Shown here piece after piece: positions 1-13,860 of a stretch of DNA of 64,000 nucleotides. A program made the position numbers and the translations under genes. The stretch comes from Ifrita kowaldi. Lineage: Eukaryota > Chordata > Aves > Passeriformes > Cinclosomatidae. A model generated the notes under the pieces. That model was given only the letters and a program-made list of their open reading frames with translations, was not told the DNA's origin and ran no database searches. Every line of letters starts with the position of its first letter. Within the stretch, counting starts at the first letter, position 1. The stretch lies in the NCBI GenBank assembly GCA_013398055.1, contig VZRS01015025.1, positions 186,001 to 250,000 of the forward strand. Reading direction: 5' to 3'.

Positions 1-3000
1 ACAACATAGCCTGTTTCCATCCTATGCATTCACTTAACCTTATTTTCTAATCCTGTAAAATGCTCAATTCAGAAGAAAGAAGGAAGGCTTCACTTTTAAA
101 ATACCAACAAGATGGAGTGGATCCAACAGCTCCAAGCAGACAGTGCTACAAGGTACTTTCTTCTGTGTAACTTGGAATTTCTAACATAACTGCCTTTTTA
201 TTCCCCCAGAATAATGGGTTTAGTATAACCATGGCAATGCAAAGTCTATTTAAACAAATCACTTGGCTGAGTCAGAAAGAACTACAGAACATCAGTCACA
301 GAGACTGGGCCTTTGACAGAGGTTCAAAAAAGTTCAAAACAAAAAACTGAAGTAGGGAGCTTTCCAGAAAATGAAAGGGAATGTAGTCAAACTGGAAACC
401 CAACTTTATGATATTGAAAATCTAGAAATATACCTATATGTGCAAGTTGATTTTAAAAGTTTTGAGACGACATTCCTGTTTTTAATCTGGCCACGGGGTA
501 CTAGAAGAGAAAAAAAAGGTGTGGCGATTAAAGTCCACATCTCTCTGAACTAGCAAAGACACCCGTTTCAGTTAACAAGCCAGGAACATGAGCTGTCCTT
601 GCCTTGCAGTATTTATATCTTTACATAGGTGTCTTCTGAACACAAATTCTAAACCAGGACCAAACATATCCTTAAAGATCAATATCCCTAATTGCCATAA
701 AAAGCTCATTTCAGTTAAAAATTTGCTTGTTTTGTTAAATCAGGATCACAGTGTTTGGTTCTTGCATATTCAACATAAGAGGGAAAAATGCCAGTAGGGA
801 AAAAAATACCCCTTTTCTCTAGAAATGCTTTTCATGTCACAAAAAAATCACTCCTACACAGCATTCAATATCCAACTGTAGAGTACTTTTTTCTTCTTCC
901 CTAAGCAATTTACATAAGTGGTAACATAAAGAGGACATCCATGCACTCCACCTGTATGTGTTTGCATCTTCTGTGTCAGAGACACCTTGTTCCCTACTCC
1001 CAGGGCTGGCAGTGAATGGCTTTGATGCCAGCAAGCATTCCCATGTGTCTCTACAGAGCTAACTATAAGAATGCTTCCTGTCAGAAAGGAAATGAACCTT
1101 GTCACAGCTGGAAAATCATCATCTATTCTTCCTGTGTAAGTGGTCTGAAGGGATTACGTTTCTCAGTTACTGTGTTAATTTAGGCTTTTAATGCCTTTTA
1201 TCACGAGTATTTAAGGCTATTAGTTAGGAAAGATTGATACCACTATGGGAAAAATAAGAGCACAAAGATTCCTATCAGACCTGTATACCATGAAATACTT
1301 CTGTTACTAGTTTATTATCTTTCAATTATTTATTTATATTCCTAAAATGACATCGTTTGCTGTGTTGAATTAATTTCCTAGCAGCCAATACTGCATAATG
1401 CAACATGATCACTTGGATTATTCTATTTTGATGTTTGAATGGTCCACCACAGCTTTCCAGAAATTTTTTGTCTCTGTTATACGACCTGTTACTCTTTCAG
1501 GCTTGCAAGAGGAATTTATTTTAAAAGGGGGAAAAAACTCCATATGAAAATTACATATGTGCTAAAATACAAAGAGATGATTCCTAGGAAGGGAAATGGT
1601 AAAACACCTGAAAAGGCTGATGCAAATTACAGATCTGTTATCCCAAATTCCTTGATTTTCTAGATTATCCCCCTCGCCGTGCTTTGCATACCTCAGCAAC
1701 AGAGGAAGCACTGGCTGCTCACAAATTCAAACACGAGTCTTTAATGCTGTAAAGTCACATCTTTAACACACAATAATTTCAAAGTGAGAAATACAAGCAT
1801 AGAAGTTTAAAATACTTGTCCTGTGAAAACCAACTATAGCAGGTTTTAAAAGTGCATACACATCTATCCAGATTATTGACCAGCACTCAGCAAAATGAAA
1901 CAACGTCCTTGCAAAACACACTGTAAATAATTAATAGCTGTGTAAATACTATTCCCAAATATATGTAGTACATTCATACATTAGATGTAATAAACAGGAT
2001 TACTCACTCTTTAAACACTGTATAAGGAAAACAGAACTATTTTCATGACGTAGTTGTGAAGGTAGTTCAGCTATTTTGAAAACTATGGAATTAGTTTATA
2101 CCATACTCAAGACTTCTACTGGTAAAACTATTCCTGCTAATTACTGCACAAAGCAAGAGTGAATCATATAGTTGTTGCTTTATGCAACAGTACTCAAAAC
2201 AAGAAAGAGGCAAAAGAGAATTTATTCCTCAGTTATTTGTGTGGATCTTTCTTGCACCAGAAAAATACAGCTTACATTGCTCCAAGATTAAAAGCAATTA
2301 ACTTGCATAAGGGAACTTAAATACTCAGGGGAGTTGGTGAAGTGTTTGATGCACAGAAGGTGCTAAATCAATGATGTCAGTAGAACCATGGGACCTATAT
2401 GTAAAAATTTGTGCTTTAAACAGTGGACTTCAAGATGAAAGCCAACACTGAAAGGCAAGTTGTGCCATTCTGAATATATCTTTGTAATCATTTCCTCCTC
2501 TTCTCTTAAACATGTGTAATCTTTAAAGAGGAAAAATCACCACGAAAGAAAAAAAAAGTCAAGTCACTTGATAAAGTTTTAGGCTCCATAAAGGTCCCAC
2601 ATACCTTACAGCACAATTTTAATGAAAATCATTAAGGCAAGTCTATCAGTCTTGTTAGGAATCAGTTTCATTCTTCCCAGCTAGCTTCTGCACACTGACA
2701 CTAGGAGCTGATATTCACAGCTGCCACTATGGTTTTCCTTTCTTTATATAAACTACTGGATAAAACTCAGCAGCTGAAAAGGCTTGACTGCCCTCTCTCT
2801 GTGGCTTTTTGTTAACTATTTGATCTGTAACTTAAACAGAATTACAGACACATACTTTGAAGAAATTCACAATGGTAAGTAATAATCACCAGTTTCCCCA
2901 TAGTCTTAAAAAGGACCCCACTCTACTCCCAATCAGTAATATGGTACACTTCTATAAAGTTCTAGACGATAAAACTGCACTTTGTGGCTGAAATAAGGCA

Positions 3001-5633
3001 ATAAAATTTGGTTCTATTGTTTAGCATCACTAGTGCTGCCTGTGAATTGAGGCCTTTAACTCCCATGCTCTGTCAGCAGAATACACAAGCCATCCTTGTA
3101 CACCAACACATTAATTACACACGAGTGAAAAGCATCACTACATTTAGTGTATTCTCAGTTTTATTTTCTGATGGGAGAAAAATGGCTGTGAGAACATTAT
3201 TTTGAATTGCAATATGTAACTTGAAATATAGAAAATAAATATTTGAAAGGTGTTAAGTGAGACTTAAGGGACATTAACTAATAAGCACATGGGGTTGGGT
3301 TGCTTGGTCATTTTATCCTTTAAAATATATACACACCTAATGCCATAGTCATAAATATCTTAAGTCTCAATATAGAACTGCCCTTTTTAGAAACTTGAGG
3401 CAGATTTTACTAAATAAATTTTACTGTTTAATACTGAAAAGAATGCAGACTTCCAATTTATACATTCCAGCTACAGGAATCATTCCTGTTCATTCCAGGT
3501 AGGAATCATAATTTTATACTCTCCCATCGGTGTGGAGCCCCTGCTGGATTCACAGGCAGACAGGGACACTGGAAAACCATTTGAAAAGTAAAAAACACCC
3601 CGTGTGATGTTGTTCATCTGCTGCCCTCTCCTGGTAGAAAACAAACAAAGCGCCACAGGACGGCCAGGAAAACAGCTGGAGTTCCAGGTCCTGCTACCAA
3701 CATTTTGCTGGTAACCTCCTGACAGCACATCTTTCTCAGCATAAAGGAATTCCTTTTACAGTACCCATAGACTCTAAAATATACTTCCTGTGTGTGTCTG
3801 TTAATATGGGCATAAAGAAAGGCAATTGTGGGACGAAGAGAAAATGAGGCAGCTTGCTCTGGCACTCTGGAGCTCTGAGCAGTGCACAGCCCACCCTCTC
3901 AGAGACACAGTCAGCACAGCAGGGTTATCCTCATGCCCTTCTGCCATCAGCTATTCCATCTGTGCTGCAGGACACACCACTGAGCTGGCCGTGATTCCCA
4001 ACAGATCCTGCTCTGCTGTGGGGACAGGGCCTTTAGCAGAAAGAATTAAGAGACAGCTGCAGGCTGGGACTCTGGCTAATGACAGTTGTATGAGTTTGCA
4101 CCTCAGGGGGGCTGTAAGAAAGGAACAGTGTTGACATGAAGTTTGTTTTGCTGCGCAGAAGTCAAGCAAAGCTCGAGTCAGAACTAGGTATGAAAAGTTC
4201 AAGTTTTTAATCTTCACATTTCCAGGGAGAGCTCCAGACAGTCCATAAATGCTCCTTTTTCTTTCAAAACAGAGATGTAATGTGTACATCAGATGACAGA
4301 TTTCCTACGTAACCTAAGATAAAATTTGGATTGTCATACTCCACTGGTTCACAAGTAACGATTGTAATGATGTAACGATGTAAAGTGCTTAACCTCACAC
4401 TTCTGCAACTGCAAACAGAGACAACTTGTTTTAACTGACTACTTCATTTAAAAAAAGCCCAAAAGATGCCTATGTGCAAGGTACATCATCAGCATAATGG
4501 TCTGCTCCCTACTTGTTAACAAAAATGCTCTAGCTCACTTCAAGCAACTAGGCCTTTGACTAACCAAACCCAAACTCTATTTTTGCTTTCTTTTTATAAT
4601 ACCAATTTCAGCAAGCTACTAAAACATGTATTTATTTCTTTCCACGTGAGCGACAACTCCAAATGAGGAAAGCCAGATTCAGTATAGACAATTAAGTCCT
4701 AGAAACAGTGGGATAAAGAAGACATTTGGGGAAAAAAACTTTGACGATTTGAATTAATTTATGATACACAACTGTGAAAGTCACAAAGTTATTTCTCTAG
4801 TTAAACTATTGTAAAAATGTTTTCTGACAATGTAACAGTCATATGTATGGCCATAAAGAACAATAAAAAGAGAACAAACCCCAAACCAAATGCACATACT
4901 TAGAAGAAACCTAGAGAAAGAGATGTACACAAGCTTCTCTACCTAAATATTAGAAAGGTTATCAGAATACTTTGTAATGTCAACTCATGGACAGGTGGCT
5001 ACCAGAGATTATTATCTTCTTTATCAAAGAAAAAGAGATTTTTTCTGAATAACAGGAATGCATCAAATGCCTTCTCAAGTTCTGTTTGGAAGAAGGGATG
5101 CACTTGAGGTCAGGCAAAGTCTAGGTGTTAACTCTTACAAGTGCAGATAAGTAGAATTTTATGCAAACTGATAAAATTGGTGCTTCAGTTAATGTTCCTT
5201 TTTAAAATCCAGCCATGGCTACAAAGAAAGCTGTTTTTCCACCTTGTTAACTCACTGGATTCCAAGATGTCTCACAGCATCTCTCCTGGCTCCTGAAAGA
5301 GCCTGTTTCAGTGGCTCTACTTTGTTATTGCTTGTAACAAACTATAACAGAAAACCTTTAGCTGCACCTTTAGATCAGCACCTGCGTAATTTACTCCAAA
5401 GACCGGTACTATCCCAAACCAAGTAGAAGGCAGCTGTTTGAAAAGAGTACCTTATTTTTGTTCAGGCTAACAGCAACTTTCTTACAAAAATATGTAAGTA
5501 AATCAGCAAATAAACAAATAAATGTGCCAGATTACCAAATATTCTGCAATGAAGAAACAAAATAGCAAGTTTTGCTATAATACAGATTATACCTACTGTA
5601 GGTACTGCATTTAAATTAACTTGAATCCTTCTT

Positions 5634-5844
5634 TCAAGTTGCTTTTGTGTTGAAACACACAGGATTATCTTCAGGCTTCTCTATTCTCTTCCTCTCTTTC
5701 CTTTGTGGGTTTGTTGTTTCTTCATACTGGATTTGTTTGTGATGTCCACCCAATTGATGTCTGCTTTTGAATACTTGATCCCAAAATGAAGACAAAAGGG
5801 CTGTAGAAGTTCTGTCATTTTCCATATGCTCCTTCAACTCTTCT
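5634..5844 (-). other. Unidentified candidate terminal exon
   Basis: On the minus strand, a CAATCCAG acceptor-like site at 5851-5845 precedes an open frame of about 69 codons. It begins EELKEHMENDRTSTALLSS, continues with a Lys/Arg/Glu-rich end and stops at 5634-5636. The composition looks protein-like and lacks low-complexity bias. I recognise no family, and the acceptor tract is only moderate. The frame is also open for some way upstream of the acceptor, so the boundary is uncertain. Confidence 0.25.
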
Positions 5845-7454
5845 CTGGATTGCCAATCAAGAAATAAGTTATGTAAACTAATCCAAAAAGAACCCCAAAA
5901 TACACTATACCACTATTTTATAATACCATCAGCGATGGAAAGACTTAAAAATCTGAGATAGGAAACTTTCAGGTGATGAAAGACAAAGTTGTAGAGAAAA
6001 GCAACCTTGCTCCTCATTCCGTGCTATGTTTGTGAAACACACATAAAATAGAGCTTCTCAAGGAAAGTCATTTGTTTGAGTTGGTTTTTGTTTGTTCATT
6101 TGTTGTGTTGTTTGAGGGTTTTTTAACCTGTAGGGCAAAATTAGATGCAAGTTAAAGATAAGTAATTTTGAGGAAAGAACTGGTCTGTTTTATTTTTGCA
6201 TATACTGCAAATACAATGAACACACAAATGATTTACAGAAATGTTTAACTGCCATTCACACACACCTTGGATGTACAGATTATCATTACAGGAGGCACAC
6301 TTGCATCATAAAATTCCTTAAGTGCTGCTCGGCACAATGAAAGATAAAAACAAAATTCGGTAAGCACAAATTATAATCATAAAAACGACAGCATTTGAAA
6401 AGTTACTACTGTGTTTGATACACTTACCATGACAATAAATATCCCTTTCTTTTTTAAAGTGACAATGCAGGAAGGAGAAACATGATTTTCAGGTTTCTCA
6501 TTTGACCTGAATCCATTTGTTTTACCAGATTACAGTGTATTTATCATATAAAACCCTTATCCTACAATGCACATTTCTAGCATTTCTGTCTTTTCTAAGT
6601 TTCCTCAGTTAAACTTCCAATGATCACAATACATGTAGATAAAGAACAACCAACCTTTTTACATAGTACAGTTACTATGCTGCAAGGAATTGACTTACTT
6701 TCATTATGTTATGAATATCCAAAAATTGTTAAAATAACATACAATGCTAATTACGTTGTTAAGACTAACTCAAGGATCAGTGAAATGTCAAACCAAGATA
6801 TAAGCTTAAGAACTACAGTCCTGCATGCACTTCTAAATATATACCATACTTTGCAAAATCAGGGAAAAAAATATAAGCCCATTACATGATTAAGAAGATA
6901 CCCAGTGTTTGTTTCAGAGTATATTAAATACTTTCATCCATGGAAGTGTCATTTGGCACAGAATAACTTAATTTGACTCAATTTTTTTTTATCCTGACAT
7001 AGTTTGTATATTACTGCTTTTGCACTAGCCAAGACACCAAAAATTCTCCTTTCACCACTCTACCAAAAGCTTACAAACAAGATATAAAAGCTGATGTTAA
7101 TTGTTATACAAATAAATCAATCTCAAAACACTTGCACCAACTCTGAAGATTATTTGTGAAAAACAGAACTTGGTAATGTGAGACATTTCAGCAGACTGCT
7201 GATCACAGAAAGAAAAAAAGAAAGACTTTTCCTCACCCAGTGTCACCAAGCCTTATTTATTAAATTGTCCATTCCTTTTAATGTGATGACACAATGAGCA
7301 TCAGATTACAAATACTGCTGGATTCTGGAGTCCCTAGTGACTGAGAGAAAAGGGAGGATAAATGCCAGTTTTGTGACCACTTACAGATTAAAAATTATTT
7401 AAGAACCTCTTTGCTTTTGTCATTTACTGTATTCAAGCATAAATTAACACTTAC

Positions 7455-7574
7455 CTGACCCTCCAATTCAGTGTACACCAGCGTGGTTCAGTAGCCAAGA
7501 CACCACCAAGACATGTAAGGATGTTGTGATGGAGCTGAAGCCAGTAACTCTAAAGGGTCTACATGTCACAGGAC
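7455..7574 (-). other. Candidate noncoding exon with strong splice sites
   Basis: The minus strand has a pyrimidine-rich acceptor (TTTCTTCCTTAG) and, 120 bp on, a consensus donor CAG|GTAAGT. All three frames between them contain stops. If real, it would belong to a noncoding RNA, an untranslated exon or a decayed gene. Confidence 0.25.
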
Positions 7575-10295
7575 CTAAGGAAGAAATACATTAACTTTTC
7601 TGTAGCCATGTACTGTATGGCTATAGAAAGCCATGCATAGTTATGTACAGTCTAGTAACTCAGAACATACAGTGGTACGTACTGCTAAAGGAGATAGCAT
7701 TTCTGGTGATTTATTTTGGCATATTAAGGTAGATTCCCAATGTATTTCCCACATAAAATAAAAGCTACATTAAAAAACTCAAACAAAGCCTCAACTCATT
7801 AAGGTTGCTAAGCCAAGAAATAAAAATTAGGTATTGCCCAAAATTGAAGTTGAATTGTCAAAATCAAAGTTGCCTTGGCAACCTTAATCTCATTGTTTTT
7901 TGTGTGTCTGTTCTGCTCTCTAAAGAATAAAGCGAGGCTAATGAAGCACTACCCATTCTACACATTGAATTTCAAAAGGACCACTGGGAGCAGAAATTTG
8001 TATACAGGCAAATCAGGCAATTGAAGATTTTGCAAGTGTACCCACCCACACTAGATGTTTGGCATTTTGACCTATTTTGAGAGTTCTCTTAACCTTTTTT
8101 TTGTTTGTTTTGTTTTATTTTCTTTTTAACATTCAACAAGGTTTAGGTTTCATTTTTGGAATCAAAATACCTAAGAAGTTAAAGCATTAATGCCAGATTT
8201 CACAATGGGGAATAATAAATATATAAAAATACACACATACACACACCAGAAACCTCTCATGCTTGAACTAATTGTTATCTGAGTAATGGCAGCACTAGTA
8301 AATAGAAGTGATTATGTACCCTCTTGTTTTAATGCTGATTCACATGTCTGAGGCTATATCCTTTCTGTCCACTTCAGACCAAACTGTTGCCCAAGTTATT
8401 CTAATTTTCTGAGACTCCACATTATTTTACTATTTGGCCACTTTGCCTTGACCCAGTAATCACTTTTCCTAACATGCCAAATTCTGCTTAAGTTCATCTC
8501 CTCATCTCATCTTTATCTCTAGCAACATCTCACAGGTTTTCCAGCCCCACTGGTCTTCAGCATCCAGCTTCTTTTATATGCTGTCTACAAAAGAATTAAA
8601 AACCTTTGCAAGCCAGGTACCAAAGGAAACTGGCAAGTTTTCTTACTTCCTGTCCCTGCCTCCCTAAAACAGTCTGTCACAATTAGCTTCCTGCAGTAAG
8701 TATTGTCGTTGATCCCTGCATTTTTCAGTGACACTGAAAAGGCCAAATCTCAACAGATATTCGCATCAGGAGTGCGGCCTTTCAGCTGTTCTAACAGAAG
8801 ACACCACCTGAAAAATGCTTATATATTTCCTTCAAGACACAGACTATTAGGGCTGTTTTAAATAAAAGGTATCCACAGTCTTGAAGGTTCCACTTGAAAA
8901 CATTATGAACAGAAGGTTTTCCTCATAGGCATTCTAGAAAATTAGCTGAATCATTTTTGTTGATTTGCACTTCTGACATCTTTAAATGTTCAAAAAGGAA
9001 TCAGAAAGAGACTAAACCCTTGCATCAAAATAAATCTAAATTGAATATTGAACCTGGATGGTCATCATGAAGAGTATTACAATTCTGGTGTTACTCCAGT
9101 CACACTGACATAAAGCTAAAGCCAGAAAAGCTTCAGACATGAAGCATCCTTCAGCTTTGACATTCTAAGTGGTACAGTATCCCCACCCCCAGTTCAATAA
9201 CATAACAAATAACAAAACAGTGAGGTAATGAAGTCTTCCTTGTATGAAGCAAGGATCTCTACCTCTTGCAGATGGAAACAAAGCTTCACTGAGTAAGATG
9301 AAGCAACACTTGAGAAAGGAAGATAGACTTGCTGCTACTAACTTAACAAGGCAGAATTTCCTTTTAATCTTACAATTACTTATCCAACCAAGCAATTATC
9401 AATTGCCAAAAGGAGCTCATCAGAAACTTAAATCAACCTAAGAAGTATTCAAAACCCAAGCATCTCATGTCCTGCCATCCAGATTCCCTGCACTGAATGT
9501 TGCCCTCTTTTCTCCTCTACCTACTCAAGTGCTGCTCAGGGTCAAGCTCAATACAGCTGCCACATCTGCCTTGGAAAGATGGAGATCCTTGTTTAGTGCC
9601 TTCAAGCAAACTCTAAGAAGTCCCTAATCCTTCCCCCCTGCCCTTCAAAACACAGTTCTAATCTATTTTAGTGAGTTTTAAAGCCTTCTTCCACCAATTA
9701 AAACAAATTTACTTGTATGTACACTTGTATTAAGCAAATATTTAGCACTGAAAGAAAAAAAAAGGAAAATAGCTGCAAAAAACATCTCACATCTTCCATT
9801 CAGTACAGTTCGAAACAGTATCTGTGCTTGCACAGATGCTTGCAGACCTTGATCCATTCCTTAGCTGTATTAAAAGAGTTCAATACCATAGCTTAAAACC
9901 AGAGCAAATACATTAATTTACAACAGAAGAAAGAGGTTATTTCTCCACGTAAAACAGTTATTAACATAAATGTTCAACCTTAACTCCTATATAGTTTAAG
10001 AGTATTTTGTAGTTATTTAAGTGACAGGAGGCCAAATTTGGCTGAGATGCACAGTATTTCAGAAGAAAGAGCAACTATTGATTATGAAGACATAAGTTGA
10101 CTACGGGGACTCTGGCAGCAAATTCAAGGTTAGCTCAGGTCTAAGAATGCTTAATGCACTCCCAATGTCAAAACAGAACAAAAAGCAAACCAAAACAAAA
10201 CATAGTAACACGGAACTCTCAAGGATTTCAAACCACAATTAAAAATGAGTTAGCAAAATATGTACTTGCAGTGGAGTTATTTTGATGTGACTTAC

Positions 10296-10518
10296 CGAGC
10301 TTCTGAAAAATACTGAAGGAACGGATACATTACAATACCCCAACTTCAAAGGATTATTTTTAGTGGCAGACATAATACACTTTACATGTTCATTTTCTTC
10401 CAAGCACATCTGCTCACAGTCTAAATTTGGTCTGGAGAAAGTACTGGTTGGAGGTTGCAGCTTTTGCACAGAGGATTTCTGTCCAAAGGGAAATGCAATC
10501 GAGACCACTAACCCTTTC
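10296..10518 (-). other. Unidentified candidate internal exon
   Basis: On the minus strand, 74 open codons (starting KGLVVSIAFPFGQKS and ending PSVFFRSS) run into a strong donor TCG|GTAAGT at 10295. The acceptor (CCTTTACAAG) has a weak pyrimidine tract. The product is not recognised. Its phase does not join directly to the candidate exon at 5634-5844. Confidence 0.22.
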
Positions 10519-12789
10519 CTTGTAAAGGTTTTAATATAAAATCACTCAACTTTTCAGCAGCTTCTGAACTCTTTTTTTTTAAGATTCCATTTGTACATTG
10601 TTTTCCACTAGCCAGTTAGGCTTTCACGTGGTTTAAGAGCTACAACAAACATATTGTACCACATAACGTTAGCAATCACAGCGAGAACTTGACACTAAGT
10701 TAAACACAATCTTAGTGCTAAGAAGCTATGGTTAAAACTATTTCAAAAACTATCCCCACAGCCAGCAGGAAGGCTCTCATACTCACTGTATCAGCTCCAC
10801 AAGCACAATAAATCAGCAGACAACAGTTCCTTACAATGTTACAATAAAGCTTCCTTTAATGGAATGAAACATCTGAAAAACATTACCAAGTTGAAGTTTT
10901 CTTGGTTTCTTTATTGTTTCTTCTGCACCTCAAAAATGCATAGAAATTAGCATGGTGTTAAATAAATATTTAGAAATGTTTCCTTTGCTCACATTTATCA
11001 CAAAAATGTAAGCAATAATCAGAAAAAATATGAAATATTTACAATTCTGCAACACGACCAAGAGCTTAAAAAATTATTAAATATTTAACCTATTAAATTT
11101 TTTACCAGGAAGCTAAAATTAAGTAAACTTTCTGCATGTTAACGTAGCAATGAATGGTAAATTATAATCTTCAAAATTCATCGCCCCCAGACATAATGGA
11201 AATTGTCAAAAGAGCATCTCAGAAAATGCAGTCCCAGGTTTTCTCATTACAGTTTTAAGGAAGATGGATTTTTGATCCCCACGCCTCCCACCCAAAAGGA
11301 ATGAAATTACTCATTCAAGAGACAATTTATAATTTGTTAAGAAAAAGCAGTTCTCCTTTCACTTATAAAACCAATTGTTTATATAAGCACTCATAAATTT
11401 TTTCACTGTTGTAGTCATCTCTGTTTTGAAATAGTGTGAATTTCAATTGTCTTTCCATGCGCTTTCCTTCCATACCCCCTTAGAGAAAAAGTTATACTGG
11501 ACTGCAGCCTTGTTCTTAGCTTACAGTCATTGTGAAGCAAATAAAAAACTTGTTTTGCTTTTATTTCCAAAAACTACCATTTTCTCAATTACTTTTCCTC
11601 CAGAAATTCTGCTATAACCTTTTAAAAAACTCTATCTCCAACCCTGTTAGGCAGTAAAAGCCTCAGAAAAAGCTCATGTATCCCCAAGAAAACAAATGCA
11701 TCAAAACTAGACATCATAGCACGTAATCCAATCTAAACCTTTCTATCAAAACCCTTCATAACCTAACCTAAATCCTACATCACAACACAGATGCCTGGCT
11801 ACAACCACAGGATGCCTCTGTCATTCCACATTCCTTCATGCTCCTAACCTTGTCTGTTCCCTTACGAGACCGCTGCCACAAACTCCAGAGCACACCCAGG
11901 AGCCATCACCTTATTTCACAATCACCTGTTCTTTCCCTTGGCCATACTGAGCAATCAGAACCAAATCAGTAGTTCAGCCCATGAAGCAAGAATTTGGTTT
12001 ATATCCCAGCAGCAGCCATGGAAACCTTGCTAAAATCAATTAATCACTACAACCACCTGCAATACTGAATGGTTGAACAGAAAAATGCCCAGACTACCTT
12101 TGTACACAATCTTTCAAGATTTTTACCTACAGACATGAAGGTGAGCACTAGATGCATAGCTTTATTGAGGGCAAAGCACTTGAAATTACTAACAGAAACA
12201 ATATTTAAGCAATGAGGAAAAAGTATAATTGGTACAAAAGCGACATTTGTAGTTAATGCAAAGCAGAACAGAACTGGAATACTGGAATAATGTCCTTTTG
12301 TGCTTTAGGAGACAGACTATGTTAGTCAAGGTCTTCCATTCATAAATGGAGATAATATTTAGCTATGAGAAGTGGCACAAAATGTAGAGATAAAAGGCAT
12401 TCACCTTGATAGAAGTACCTTCACAGTAATGTTAAGAGTCATTAAAAAGCTACTAATATTGAAATTATTGGAATATGATGGTCAACTACGCATAGAAATA
12501 TTCAGAATCCAAAATATGAAATGAGCCAGGATTTTGCAGAACGAACATTATAAAAATGTGAACATTTACAACACATTTTTAGAATTTTTACAATTCTTGC
12601 ATTTTCTTTGCTCAAACCAGCATGAAGATGTTTTACAGTAGCTTCTGATGATAGCATTTACAGTTCATACTGAAAGGCTACAATAAATTTTGCATTGACC
12701 AAATAAAGTTATTTGCAGTGAAAAATTTAAGCTGAGGAGGCAACTGGATGAGAGTGAAAAATAAAATCTGACTTACTGGTAAAATCACT

Positions 12790-13170
12790 TTGTGGGCACA
12801 TAACCATATCCTGATAAGGCCAAGCAAGCTACATGAAGATTTCTTATCTGCTCAGCTCCAGATGATGTGCACTGAGATGAGGTTTCCTCTGATGGCTGTT
12901 TCTGTGCACTTTCCAGGCACTTTATAAAGTGATATAAAAGCACTTCCACAGATGAGGCACTGGTAGGTTTCTTTTAGCTGCATGTGTGATTTTCAATGAT
13001 TTTCCATTAAGATCTACTCAGTCATGTGACCATAAACACATTTAGAGCCACGATCCACATCATGACCCTTCAAATGGATTGTCTCAGCATCTTTCTACTC
13101 TAGTGCTACACTGCACACATTGCAGAAAGGCTGCCTTCTCTCAGAACCCAGCTTTAAGGCACAAGCATCT
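12790..13170 (-). pseudogene. Decayed C2H2 zinc-finger gene fragment
   Basis: One minus-strand frame shows a finger with exact C-x2-C-x12-H-x3-H spacing at 13124-13062 (PFCNVCSV ... IHLKGH). A second, damaged finger follows (KCVYGHMTE ... H-x3-H), then a linker-like segment leading to YQCLICGSAF, the start of a third. In-frame stops occur at 13095-13097, 13014-13016 and 12993-12995. After the third finger start the plausible frame shifts to a Ser/Gln-rich stretch. The source gene is not identified. No intact gene copy is present here. Confidence 0.6.
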
Positions 13171-13860
13171 TCCACAGGGTGAGCTCAGCCTTTAGATCCA
13201 GCTTTCAACTGATTTTCCTGTGGTGTTTACACCTTGATCGAGCCTTAGGGGTTTTTATCTCCCCAGTGAACGTCTGGGTTCTAACACTGGAAACGTGACA
13301 GATGCTAAGAGGCAAAGACTGGACTTAACTGTCCTTTCCCTTGGAATATGGAAGAGAAGTAAGCACTGCAGGGTTCCTCAAGCAGCAAATAAGCTGCTAC
13401 TTCTCCAAACAAGGTGTTCCTTTCACAGGAGTGAGAGGCATGAAGATTATGCTTGGGCTCATATCACAACAGCAAGGACTCTTTATTTTGAGGCATCTGA
13501 AACACAGGCAACAAGACAGTCATTTTTTGCAAGATTTTCTTTGTTTTCATTATTTTCATCTCCAATGCTATATAACTCCTTTTTACCTTGGTCCATTTTA
13601 GGACAGCCTGAAATTCGACATGCCAAATCTGTTTCACACATTTGAGCCAGGTGTATCCCGATTTTACTTTTGATCCTGCTTGTGAAATGGCAGAGCTTGC
13701 CCCTATATATCTCCACCAGAAATATTTCCACCAGACCGGGCAATCTGGACTTCAAAATCCTCAAGCAGAGCAGCACACAGCTGGGATGTTGTGACATCCC
13801 AACGGTGATGTGCGGGTTCATTGACAGAGCACATTGGTATTTGTAGTTAAATTTGTTAAT

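Larger units (their letters stand above)
1..12789. other. AT-rich flank without a recognised gene
   Basis: Apart from the three minus-strand exon candidates above, I see only short incidental open frames, A- or T-rich runs and scattered AATAAA hexamers on both strands. No tRNA, rRNA or recognisable protein domain was found. Remote neighbours' untranslated or intronic sequence may lie here. Confidence 0.5.

Noticed and set aside
3826..4289. Overlapping opposite-strand open frames of about 100 codons
   Set aside because: No conserved motif, no splice context and no neighbouring exon candidates; treated as incidental.
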